A DNA stretch of 64,000 nucleotides, taken from Bacteroidia bacterium. Lineage in GTDB: Bacteria; Bacteroidota; Bacteroidia; Chitinophagales; Chitinophagaceae. The notes below the pieces were generated by a model, which searched no databases, was not told the DNA's origin, and was given only the letters and a program-made list of their open reading frames with translations. The stretch spans positions 62,001 through 126,000 of the forward strand of contig JAUHYD010000002.1 of assembly GCA_030426665.1 (NCBI GenBank), read 5' to 3'. Shown in pieces: positions 25,499 to 36,100 of the stretch. How positions within the stretch are numbered: the first letter of the stretch is position 1; each line of letters starts with the position of its first letter. Position numbers and translations under genes: made by a program.

Positions 25499-26707
25499 CT
25501 AATATATCTGATTGCTCAGTAAGTCTTCAAACTCATTACGTTTGCGTATCAGTCTGGCTACACCATCTTCTACCATTACTTCGGCAGGCTTCAAACGCGA
25601 GTTGAAATTGCTACTCATCTCAAAGCCATAAGCCCCGGCATTATGGAAGGCCAGGTAATCACCTTCTTTTACCTCTTTCAGTACGCGGTCCCAGGCAAAG
25701 GTGTCCGTCTCGCAGATATTACCGACAACAGTATATATTCTATCCGCCCCATTAGGGTTAGAGATATTAGTTATACGGTGGTAGGACTCATATAGCATCG
25801 GGCGGATAAGGTGGTTAAACCCGGAGTTGACTCCCGCAAAAACCGTCGCGGTAGTATGTTTTATCAGATTTACTTTCACTACCAGAAATCCACATTCACA
25901 TACTAAATATTTTCCCGGTTCAAACCATATTTCGGGGTCCATGCCTGTCTCCTGCTTAAATGTGGCAACTGCTTCTGTGACACTGGCGCCCAGCGCATAT
26001 ACATCTGTTTCCTGGTCGTCGTCCTTGTAGGGTACTTTAAAACCACTTCCCAGGTCTATAAATTCAAGCCCTTTAAAATGAGTAGCTACACCGAACATCA
26101 CATCCAGACCTTGCAGGAATACGTCTATGTCTTTAATTTCACTTCCGGTATGCATGTGCAGCCCTTGTACGTGCAGTCCTGTTGTTTTTACGATACGCTC
26201 AATGTGCCGAAGCTGGTGAATGGATATACCGAATTTGCTATCTATGTGCCCCGTCGATATTTTGTAATTGCCGCCTGCCACGATGTGTGGATTGATCCGA
26301 ATACAAACCGGGTAGGAACCGCCATAATGATTTCCGAACCGCTCAAGTATTGGTATACTGTCAATATTGATACGTACACCCAACTCAACTCCATCTTTTA
26401 TTTCATCGAAGTCAACACAGTTTGGCGTAAAGAGGATATCCTGTGGGTCATAACCGGCAAGCAGCCCGATCTTAACCTCATTGATACTTACACAGTCCAG
26501 CAGTCCGCCAAGTTTTTTTATATGTTTTACTATGTTTATGTTTGTCAGAGCCTTACATGCATAAAAGAAACGGGTAGGGTGCCCTTTAAAAGCATCTGTA
26601 AGCTTATTGTACCTTTCTGTTATTTGTTCAGCATGGTATACATATACCGGAGTCCCGAACTCGTCGGCTACATCAATCAGTTGTTGATTGGAAAGTGGTT
26701 GAAACAT
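25499..26707 (-). CDS. lysA: diaminopimelate decarboxylase
   Basis: This 402-residue fold-III PLP enzyme converts meso-diaminopimelate to lysine in the last step of lysine synthesis. The PLP lysine is K52 in FYACKALTN, near the N terminus as in the family. Further signatures are GHIDSKFGI, LHMHTGSEI, IDLGSGFKVPY, the FEPGKYLV strand and the CETDTFAWDR segment that reaches into the partner's active site. Length is normal. The sirtuin gene follows 21 bases downstream. Confidence 0.95.
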   Translation of the reverse strand: MFQPLSNQQLIDVADEFGTPVYVYHAEQITERYNKLTDAFKGHPTRFFYACKALTNINIVKHIKKLGGLLDCVSINEVKIGLLAGYDPQDILFTPNCVDFDEIKDGVELGVRINIDSIPILERFGNHYGGSYPVCIRINPHIVAGGNYKISTGHIDSKFGISIHQLRHIERIVKTTGLHVQGLHMHTGSEIKDIDVFLQGLDVMFGVATHFKGLEFIDLGSGFKVPYKDDDQETDVYALGASVTEAVATFKQETGMDPEIWFEPGKYLVCECGFLVVKVNLIKHTTATVFAGVNSGFNHLIRPMLYESYHRITNISNPNGADRIYTVVGNICETDTFAWDRVLKEVKEGDYLAFHNAGAYGFEMSSNFNSRLKPAEVMVEDGVARLIRKRNEFEDLLSNQIY

Positions 26708-26912
26708 TCGCCAAAATTAGTCCATAATTTGAGAAGTTGTAAACTTGAGTTTTCAGGGTCCGTATAGCAAGTCGGGTTCACTTTCTTCAACGTATCGGCA
26801 TATACAACTGCGGGAAAGTAATCGTTCAGGGTCCGTTCAGTTTGGAAAAATCAAAGTTTGCTATATCTTTAGCCTTTACATAACATTCGTATAAAACGAA
26901 ACTATCCATAAT

Positions 26913-27476
26913 ATGATTCAAGCCAGATTTTTTGTCTTTTGCCTTGCGGTGGCTACTCTTATGATGTTTGCTCCTGATGCTTACGCACAAAGGAGAAAAA
27001 GTGAAGTGAAGCTTGGTTATGGACAATTAAGTTCATTCCAGCTTAATAACCGTGCACCTTATAACACGTCTTCGGGGGCTTTTTGTCTGTCTTTCAGTTA
27101 TTATGTATCGAGGAGTGTACAAGTGGGGTTAGGTGCGGGATATGAAAGAATCAGCGATTGGGCATCTGTATTTACTGTATCGCCTGAAGTTTCGGTGAAA
27201 TACATGGATACCAGAACAACACGGGTACGTGTTAGGTTATATGGCTCAGTTGCTTATGGTATTTCGGCTGTTTCAGATTTACATGTTGCTCCCGGTCAGG
27301 TAGACGAAAGCGGAGCAAAACCATGGGGTGTGCAGTTGACACCCATCGGTGTGCGTATTGGTAGAACATGGGCCGGTTTTTGTGAGTTGGGTTATGGTTA
27401 CAAAGGTTTAGTTCATGGAGGTCTGGCCGTTCGTTTCCCTAGATACTTGCCACGCAAAGGAACGCTGAAGAAGTAA
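26913..27476 (+). CDS. small outer-membrane beta-barrel protein, unknown
   Basis: The 187-residue protein has a signal peptide (MIQARFFVFCLAVATLMMF ... DAYAQ) followed by RRKSEVKLGYGQLSSF and alternating strand-like segments such as VQVGLGAGYERIS, VRVRLYGSVAYGIS and FCELGYGYKGLVHGGLAVRF. The pattern fits an 8-strand outer-membrane barrel, though it ends with a basic tail rather than an aromatic. No specific family recognised. A terminator follows. Confidence 0.65.
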   Translation: MIQARFFVFCLAVATLMMFAPDAYAQRRKSEVKLGYGQLSSFQLNNRAPYNTSSGAFCLSFSYYVSRSVQVGLGAGYERISDWASVFTVSPEVSVKYMDTRTTRVRVRLYGSVAYGISAVSDLHVAPGQVDESGAKPWGVQLTPIGVRIGRTWAGFCELGYGYKGLVHGGLAVRFPRYLPRKGTLKK

Positions 27477-27500
27477 TGCTCAAGAGTTATTTAAAATATA

Positions 27501-27526
27501 TGTGCGGCGATTGTCGCACATTTTTG
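27501..27526 (+). terminator. intrinsic terminator
   Basis: TGTGCG...CGCACA stem with an 8-base loop directly followed by TTTTTG, 24 bases after the stop of the outer-membrane protein gene. Confidence 0.75.
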
Positions 27527-27620
27527 TTATCGGCACATCTTTAGGAAAATCACAACATAACAGTCATTAAAAAAGCGCAATTTTGTACCTCGTTTGCTTT
27601 TGCAAACACGACGCAGCTGC

Positions 27621-28697
27621 ATGAAGATACTGGATTGGTATATTGTCAAAAAGTTTTTTAGCACGTTCTTCTTTGCCATCATGGTATTGGCGGTTATCTC
27701 GTGCGTAATTGACTATTCAGAAAAAGTTGACAATATCGTTTCTAAAAACGCACCGTTTTGGGTTGTCGCCAATTATTACAAGAACTTCGTACCCCATATC
27801 ACTGCCCTGCTGTTCCCGTTATTTATTTTTATTGCTACGATTTTTTTCACTTCCAAGATTGCTTACAAGTCAGAGATTATTGCCATTTTATCTTCGGGTG
27901 TGTCGTTTACCCGATTTTTGCGTCCTTATGCAATAGGTGGAGGTTTTCTTTGTTTGGTATCATTATTTTCGAACCACTATATTATCCCTGTCGCCAACAA
28001 GCAGCGAATAGACTTCGAGAATACGTACATTAATGATGCGAATTTCAGGTGGGCGTCAGACAATCTGCACCTTGGTCTTGCTAAGGGCTATTTTGTCTAT
28101 TTGCAAAATTTCAATTTTAATAATTACTCCGGAAATAGGTTCTGCGCAGAACGTATTGAAGGAACCCTATTGAAGGAGAAATTGATGGCAGACGTTGCTG
28201 TCTACGACAGTGTAAAGAAAATCTGGAAGCTGCGAAATGTTGTTATCAGAACAAATGACTCACTCAAAGAGACAATGGTGAAGATCCCGGATATGGAGGT
28301 TGCATATCCGTTTACTCCCAGAGACTTAAACAGAGGAGATGCAATAAAAGAGGCATTGACAACTCCGCAGCTTAAAAAGTACATAAAGGAAGAACAGTTA
28401 AGAGGTCAGGAAAACCTGAACACTTTTTTTATAGAGAAGGAGCGCCGTACGGCACAGCCGTTTGCAGGCTTTATTCTTACTATTATCGGCGCCTGCATTG
28501 CCAGCCGTAAGATACGGGGAGGTAGCGGATTTCACCTCGCCTTGGGTATTGCTATCAGTGCGGTATATATTCTGTTTTTACAGGTGTCTACTACCTTTGC
28601 GACCAAGTCAACTTTAGACCCCTTTATTGCTGCATGGATACCCAATGCCATTTTCGGAGTTATTGCTTATGTGTTATACAGAAGGCAATTGAAGTAG
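27621..28697 (+). CDS. LptF/LptG-family permease (LPS export)
   Basis: I start at the ATG at 27621, giving MKILDWYIVKKFFSTFFFAI; the family nearly always begins with 'hhDxYhhkxFhxxF', so the extension upstream is not needed. The 358-residue protein has three N-terminal membrane helices (about 15-35, 55-80, 98-120), a periplasmic domain (about 130-270, jellyroll-like in the family) and three C-terminal helices (about 285-355). It is one of the two permease subunits (LptF or LptG) that pull lipopolysaccharide from the inner membrane with LptB. The sequence alone does not decide which. Confidence 0.88.
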   Translation: MKILDWYIVKKFFSTFFFAIMVLAVISCVIDYSEKVDNIVSKNAPFWVVANYYKNFVPHITALLFPLFIFIATIFFTSKIAYKSEIIAILSSGVSFTRFLRPYAIGGGFLCLVSLFSNHYIIPVANKQRIDFENTYINDANFRWASDNLHLGLAKGYFVYLQNFNFNNYSGNRFCAERIEGTLLKEKLMADVAVYDSVKKIWKLRNVVIRTNDSLKETMVKIPDMEVAYPFTPRDLNRGDAIKEALTTPQLKKYIKEEQLRGQENLNTFFIEKERRTAQPFAGFILTIIGACIASRKIRGGSGFHLALGIAISAVYILFLQVSTTFATKSTLDPFIAAWIPNAIFGVIAYVLYRRQLK

Positions 28698-28711
28698 GCA
28701 ATTTATAATTG

Positions 28712-29524
28712 CTACTTTATTGTAGCATCCCAACCTTTGTAATATCCTTTTAGTTTTTTTGCCATTGGTTTCAGTTCAGATTGCATCACCATTATGGAGT
28801 CAGAAATTACGTACGATTCCCGCGCGACTGTACACTCAAAACTTAGAGCTACGTCCTTCGCATCGTTTACATCGGTAACCTTATAGCCGTTTCGCTCCGC
28901 AAATTGATTGAAGGCGTTTCGTCCCGAGTCTGTCATGAAATACAGTGTATGAGCTATTGGTCTTTTTGTTGCGAGGTTGTCTCCATCTTGTAGCATTGTT
29001 ATTAGCTGTTTGTTGATGCTCATCCACGATTGCGCAGTACTGTCAGGGAACAAAAAAGTTCGATACGTTACCCAAAGTGGGTCGGGTTTTATCTTGATAG
29101 TATATTCTATATCACTATAGTGGTTGGCATACATGCGGGTAATAGCGTTCCTGACGGCAGTCGTATCTTTTACATAATAGTAGTTCAGTCGTTCACAATT
29201 ATAAGTAAATGTTCCAACTAATTTTTTCGGGGTTGCTCCCGATAGGATGCCCGAAGTTACATTCAGAATGGTTTCCAGTTTGTTTATTGATTCGTTGTCA
29301 GGAATGCCGTTAGCTTCGTTACAGATCTTTGCCTTCGGCCCCGTTACAACAATGTATGGGTATAGCTTTAACGGAGCACTTGATACCAAACCCATATCTA
29401 CGAGAACGGAACCGGGCTTCGCGCCGAACTTTGCCATATATGTGTCCCAGTTTTCTTGTTGGGCGTTGGCATATGTGCCGATGAAAGCGAGTATTGGAGT
29501 CAGTACTCCGATTAGGAACTTCAT
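28712..29524 (-). CDS. exported DUF695/RraB-like protein
   Basis: From the ATG at 29524 the protein has 270 residues, beginning with a signal peptide (MKFLIGVLTPILAFIGTYANAQ). The N-terminal half (WDTYMAKFGAKPGSVLVDMGL, then YPYIVVTGPKA) resembles DUF695. The C-terminal half (about residues 180-270) has the outline of RraB, the RNase E regulator: IAHTLYFMTDSGRNAFNQF, GYKV, and a closing GYYKGWDA like the 'YDGWE' of that family. In the few DUF695-RraB proteins I know of these domains are usually cytoplasmic, so the signal peptide is odd. It is convergent with the Lpt permease (14-base gap). Confidence 0.75.
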   Translation of the reverse strand: MKFLIGVLTPILAFIGTYANAQQENWDTYMAKFGAKPGSVLVDMGLVSSAPLKLYPYIVVTGPKAKICNEANGIPDNESINKLETILNVTSGILSGATPKKLVGTFTYNCERLNYYYVKDTTAVRNAITRMYANHYSDIEYTIKIKPDPLWVTYRTFLFPDSTAQSWMSINKQLITMLQDGDNLATKRPIAHTLYFMTDSGRNAFNQFAERNGYKVTDVNDAKDVALSFECTVARESYVISDSIMVMQSELKPMAKKLKGYYKGWDATIK

Positions 29525-30102
29525 TCTGTAAAGTAATGACATTCGGTCGGCAGAGGCTATCTTATTAGGAAAAAATTATGTTATAAACTTCAGAAAGCTA
29601 CACTAGTCATAGCGTTTATTTGGTTAACATGATGGTGGTGACGGAGCGTAGAAGGTCGGATTACTTATAAATTTACTTTAATGTGGCTGTAAGCCTGGTG
29701 GTCTTAAAGGGTTTGGACGGTCTGCTCCACGAGTTAAGACCATTAAAATTCGTCTGGGTGTAAAGTTTTTTTCAAGTGTTTTATTATCGTACAAATGGTA
29801 AGTTTCCTCCCTAAAATGGCTGGCTATTCTTTTAAGTGCAAATAATATAAATATTAATCGCTTGCTAACAGGTATTTTGCTTTTTACGCCTTATTGGTAC
29901 GGTATCTACATTGCATGTTGAAAATGTTGTTGTGAAATTTCAAAAATCGATAGTTAATTGTTTGCATAAAGAAATTGTTATTCAGGTAATTGTCGATTTT
30001 GGAAGCGTTGTAAAAAGTTGATGCTGAAATGTAGTATATTAATGATATTACGTAACTTTACGTGAGGTCTATAATCTCCTGAATATTAATTAATAGATAG
30101 AA
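29525..30102. other. 578-base region upstream of the giant repeat protein gene
   Basis: This holds the promoter region of the first giant gene. I see no gene in it. It is AT-rich in the second half and includes one clear inverted repeat (29699-29742, listed separately). A -7 element could not be placed with certainty. The long leader suggests regulated expression of the surface protein, but that is only inference. Confidence 0.45.
29699..29742. repeat. 9-bp inverted repeat with structured loop
   Basis: TGGTCTTAA (29699-29707) and TTAAGACCA (29734-29742) pair perfectly around a 26-base loop that can form a small inner stem (GGA...TCC). It lies about 360 bases before the giant gene. It could be an operator, a leader hairpin or a small RNA part. 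Confidence 0.5.
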
Positions 30103-33100
30103 ATGAAAAGAATTATTTATATCCTGTTTGCGCTATTTTTTGTCGGTGCGCAGAATGCCGGAGCGCAAACATCTGCTTACGGTTTTACTGCATTCAGTTC
30201 GACGTTTACTTCGATTGCTGGAGGTGGTAGTACTGCAGCCAGTATAAGTGCGGATGATATTTCTCAAAATAGTATCAGTATCGGATTCCCGTTTACTTAT
30301 TGTGGTACGACGTACACGGTGCTGTCTGCATGTTCTAATGGGTTTTTGAAACTTTCAAATACCGGTGGTTCACCGTTTACTAATACGCTTGGAAACATCA
30401 CGAGCGCCGGTTGGATTTTGCCTTTCTGGGATGACTTGCATGGCAGTGGTCACACTGCTTGGTACAGAACAACAGGGACTGCACCTAATCGTATTTTTAC
30501 GTTTGAGTGGACAAACTTTCACCACTATTCCAGTACTGTATCAGGAAACATATCCCTGCAGGCAAAACTTTATGAGTCGTCAAACATGATTGACTTTTGC
30601 TACGGAACCAGCACATTGTCAGGTTCTTCGTTGTCGGGCACGATCGGACTCACAAATACATCATCTGACTTTACAACGTTGTCGTCGTCTTCTAGTGCTC
30701 CTACGCATGTTACCGGTACTTTTTATGCTGCGTTGGTTCCTCCGGCAGCCAATCAGGTGTACAGGTGGTCTTTATGCGATGTTCCGGCAACTGCAGTTAA
30801 TGATGGTCCCGCTTGTCCGGGGGGAACTATTCATTTGACAGGTACAACTACGGGTTCGTCTTATTCATGGTCAGGACCTGCCGGTTTTACATCTACCGAG
30901 CTTTCTCCTACCCTTACAGGTATGACAACAGCGATGACCGGTGTGTATGTATTTGCTGCTACCAACGGAACCTGTACTACTACGGCTTCTACGGTTGTGA
31001 CATTAAACCCTACGCCGACAGCTCCGGTATTGACACCTGCTACATCTACTATGTGTAATGGCGGTAGTCTTGCAATTACATCTACCGCTGCAGCAACATG
31101 GTCTCCGGCAACAAACCTTTTCGTTGATGCAGGATTAACAACGCCATATACCGGAAGTACAACAGCAACCGTTTATGTACACCCGACATCGGTTACTACA
31201 CCTACTGTTTTTGACTATATAGCGACTGTTACAAATAGCTTTGGCTGTACTGCCGCAGATACAGCAAGTATCACTGTCAACCCATCTGTGGCTTCGATAA
31301 GTGGTACTACTTCTGTATGTACAGGTTATACGACAACATTGTCTAGCACAACTCCTGGCGGTACGTGGAGTAGTGGGTCGCCCGGTATCGCAACGGTCGG
31401 AAGTACAACCGGCGTCGTAACGGGTATGGCACCCGGTACGGCTACTATTTACTATACTGTATTAGGCTGTAGCTCGTTTACCGTTGTAACCGTAACCCCT
31501 ACACCAGCAACAATATCGGGAATCCTGATTGCGTGTATGGGCTCCACCACTACTTTATCCAATTCGTTGCCGGGTGGTACCTGGAGCAGTAGCAATACTG
31601 CAGTAGCGACAGTTGGGTCCACCACAGGAGTCGTGTCTAGTGTATCTGTTGGAACAACAACTATTACCTACGATATGGGTAGTGGCTGTTTTGTAACTTC
31701 CGTTGTCACTGTCAATCCACTTCCCGGTGCTATTACGGGTGTTGCAAGTGTTTGCGTAGGAGAGTGCAGAACCTTGGCAAGTACTCCGGCCGGCGGGCTG
31801 TGGACAAGCAGTGCGCCTAGTGTTATTTCTGTTGGTATTGTTACCGGTTTAGCATGTGGCGTCGCTGTTGGCACTGCAACTATTAGTTACCGGTATGCAG
31901 GTTGCTCGGTTACAACAACAATGGATGTTGTTTCTGCGGCAGCTCCTATTGTTGGTCCTTCTTCAGTCTGTCCGGGATCGTGTATTACGCTTACTAACAG
32001 TACTGCCGGCGGTACGTGGAGCAGTAGCAGTACTGCCGTCGGCACAGTGGGTTCCACTACCGGAGTGACCTGTGGCGTTTCGTCAGGTACCACTACAATA
32101 ACTTATGCATTGAGTGCAGGTTGTACAGCCACAAAAGTTGTTACTGTTACGGCAGCTCCCACACCTATAATCGGTGATTCTACAGTTTGTGAAGGACTCA
32201 CCTTTACGTTAAGTCATCCGGTTACCGGTGGAACATGGAGTAGCAGTAATACTGCTATTGCGTCTGTTGGTATTGCGAGTGGTATTGTTACAGGGGTTTC
32301 TGCAACGCCTGCACCCGGTATCGCTACTATTACCTACACGCTCCCTTCAGGGTGTATTACAACTAAACAAATTACTGTAAATCCGCTGCCGGCGGGTATT
32401 ACAGGTACGCTATCCATGTGTCTGGGAAATTCAACAACATTAAGTAGCGCCACTTCAGGTGGTACATGGAGCTCTTCTTTGCCCGGTACAGCCTCTGTAG
32501 GTATGACGAGTGGTGTCGTAACGGGGGGCTCAGGTGGTACCGCCACAATTACTTATACCTCACCTGCCGGTTGCATTACTACCACTGTGGTAACGGTGAA
32601 CACACCGCCGGCTGCAATTAGCGGGCCAACCGTTGTTTGCTCAGGCAATGATATTAATTTGTTGGATGCGACCCCCGGAGGAACATGGAGCAGCTCCAAC
32701 CTTGCCGTTGGAACTATTTCTGCATCGGGTACCTTAACCGGAATCTCGGCTGGCACCACCACAGTTAGTTATGTTTTGGCGACAGGATGTTTTGCAACTA
32801 CTACCGTTACAGTAAATGCCGGGCCGGCGCCGATTACGGGTGGTCTAGGATTATGTGTCGGCTTCACTACTACTTTGGCGAGTACTACACCGGGTGGTAT
32901 CTGGAGTTCTGGTACCACAGCAGTAGCAAGTGTATTAAGTCCTGGTCTTATTGGCGGAGTTTCTGCAGGAACATCAACAATAAGTTATACGGTTTCGGGT
33001 TGTTCCGCAATGGCCATTGTGACCGTCAATGCAATCCCGGGAGCAATTGGTGGTCCGGACGAAGTGTGTGTTGGCAATAGCATTATACTTACCAATAGTG

Positions 33101-36100
33101 CAGTGGGAGGGTCGTGGACAAGTAGTGCACCTATTGTCGGTAGTATTGATGTCAGTTCCGGATTGTTTACAGGGAATAATCCCGGTACTACAACGATAAC
33201 TTATTCGCTTGGGTCAGGTTGTAACAGTACTAAAGTTATTACTGTAAATCCGCTGCCAAGTGCTATTGGCGGTACATTCTCACTTTGTCAGGGCACTGCT
33301 ACTACGCTCACGTCATCGCCTGGCGGTGGCGTATGGTTCAGTAGTGATGTTAGTGTTGCTACCATTGGCGTGGGAACAGGATACGTTACTTCGGGTGTGC
33401 CCGGTACTACTACTATTTCGTACACATTACCGACAGGTTGTCGGAGCACAGAAGTCTTGACCGTTAATCCATTACCGGCCCCGATTACCGGTGGCACGAA
33501 CGTGTGTGTCGGTTCTACAATAACGCTCTCTTCAACTACGCCGGGTGGTACATGGAGCGCAAGTAATGGTAATGCTTCCGTTGGTTTTACATCGGGTGTT
33601 GTAACTGGAGTTTTGCCAGGTATCGTGATTATATCGTACACATTGCCTTCTGGCTGTTTCAGAACTACTACAGTGCTCGTAAGCGGATTGCCAACAGGTA
33701 TTGGTGGTTCTCTTCAGGTTTGTGAGGGTAGCAGCAGTACGCTTTCCGGAGCACCGGCAGGTGGTACCTGGTCAAGTCTGTCTACCGGAATAGCGACAAT
33801 TTCTTTGGGCTCCGGCGTTATGAACGGAATTTCGGCCGGTACCGCATCAATTATCTATACATTACCTACCGGATGTAGTCGTACTTCTATTGCAACTGTT
33901 AATCCGTTGCCGGCTGCCATCACAGGTACGTCGAATGTTTGTGTAGGTCAAAATACAACATTAAGTACAACGTCTACCGGTGGTACCTGGAGCAGTAGTA
34001 CTCCCGCAGTTGCTACCATAAATAGTGGCGGAGTGGTATCTGGTTTGGCAAACGGCACAACCACTATTACATATACGCTACCTACAGGTTGTTATACTAC
34101 AAGAACGGTAACTGTACTTAGCTTGCCGGGCTTTATCACCGGTAATGCCAATGTTTGTGAAAGTGGAACAACAACGCTCAATTGTACACCTGCCGGCGGA
34201 ACATGGACAAGTAGTGCAACGGCAACTGCTACAGTAGGTCTTACTTCAGGAATAGTATCGGCTGTTGCGGCTTCGGGCACAGCTATGATTACGTATACCG
34301 TTGGCACAGGTTGCTTCAATACGAGAGCCGTGACAGTTAACCCGCTGCCAAATCCGATAACAGGAACTACTGTTATGTGCGTTGGTAACTCAGAAACATT
34401 AAGCAGTACCACTTCCGGTGGAACATGGACTTCTGCAAGTACATCTACGGCCACTGTTGGCAATACAACTGGTGTGGTTTCAGGAATTAACAGCGGTACT
34501 ACATTAATTACTTATAGATTAACTGCTAGTGGTTGTCAGGTTACGGAAACGGTAACAATAAATAGTCTGCCGACATCAATTACTGGTGTTCTTCAGGCAT
34601 GCGTTGGACTTACTACGCCTTTGAGCAGCACACCTTCGGGCGGTACATGGACTAGCAGTATGCCCGGCAATGCATCGGTAGATATGTCATCGGGTGTTGT
34701 GACAGGTGTTACTGCCGGCTCTACAGCGACAATCACCTATCAACTGGGTTCGAGCTGTTTCACGACAGCAGTTGTTTCAGTAAATACGCCACCGCTTCCT
34801 GTAACAGGCCCTGCGGATAACGTATGTGTAGGACAGACAATTACGCTCAGCGATGCGAGCCCGAGTGGAACCTGGACCAGCAGCGATATGGCTACCGCAA
34901 CGGTAGGGGCTACCACAGGCATTGTTACGGGTATATCGGCCGGAACTGCAGTTATCAGTTATACTATTCCTACGGGCTGTTATCAGGTTAAGGTGGTAAC
35001 GGTACATGCATTGCCATCGGCGATAACAGGACCGACAGAAGTTTGTGAACAATCGTCAGTTACCCTGAGCTGCGCGCCGGGTGGAGGTACCTGGACGGGG
35101 TCAAGTTCATTGGTTACCGTTGACCCTACAACGGGTGTAGTTTTCGGTAATAGTGCAGGTGTTGCAACAATAACCTATACTCAGGGTATTGGTTGTCAAA
35201 CCTCAAGAGACATCACAATCAATCCGCAGCCGGCGACTATTACCGGTAACCTTGGGGTTTGTATAGGATTCACTTCATTATTGTCTACGGCAAGTACCGG
35301 TGGTACTTGGTCGAGCGGCACGCCTTCGGTTGCAACTATAGACCCTTCGGGATTAGTTACAAGTGTTTCAATAGGTACAACATTTGTTACTTATACACTG
35401 CCCGTAACAGGTTGTGCACGTAGCGTACAGGTAACTGTTAACCCGTTGCCGGGGCCAATTACGGGTAGTGATGCCTTCTGCAACTATAGCTATACTACTT
35501 ACCTGAACGCAACTCCGGGCGGAACATGGTCAAGCGCTGACACCAATATTATCAGAGTTGAGAATGTTACTACCGGTTTGGTTTATAGTAAGGCGGTTGA
35601 TACAACCGATATTATATACACACTACCTACCGGTTGTACTGCATCGAAAAGAGTCTATCTGATTCTTGCTCCGTTGCCTATTTCCGGTCCCGATAGATTG
35701 TGCGTAGGTCAGAATGACACGCTATTGAACGGCATAGGAGGTGGTATTTGGAGTAGTACTAATACAGCTATTGTACCGGTGGATCCTGCTAACGGTGCTG
35801 TTAGCGGACTGGCTACAGGCACGGCTAATATCACGTATGTTTTGTCTACCGGCTGTGCTTCGGTACAGTATATGACGGTAAATCCGATACCATCAGGTAA
35901 TGCCGGCCCGAGAGAAGTATGTCTCGGTCTTTGTCAAACCCTTACTAATATCACTCCCGGCGGGACTTGGAGTAGTGACGACATTACAATTGCGACAATC
36001 GACTCCGCAACCGGGGTATATTGTGGATTAGACGGAGGTGCAACCGGATTGACAACAACCATTCGGTATTCGTTAGGTTCTGGTTGTAACTCAAGTGTGG

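Noticed and set aside
26078-26767. 229-codon plus-strand frame opposite lysA
   Set aside because: LysA is certain on the minus strand; this frame is its antisense shadow.
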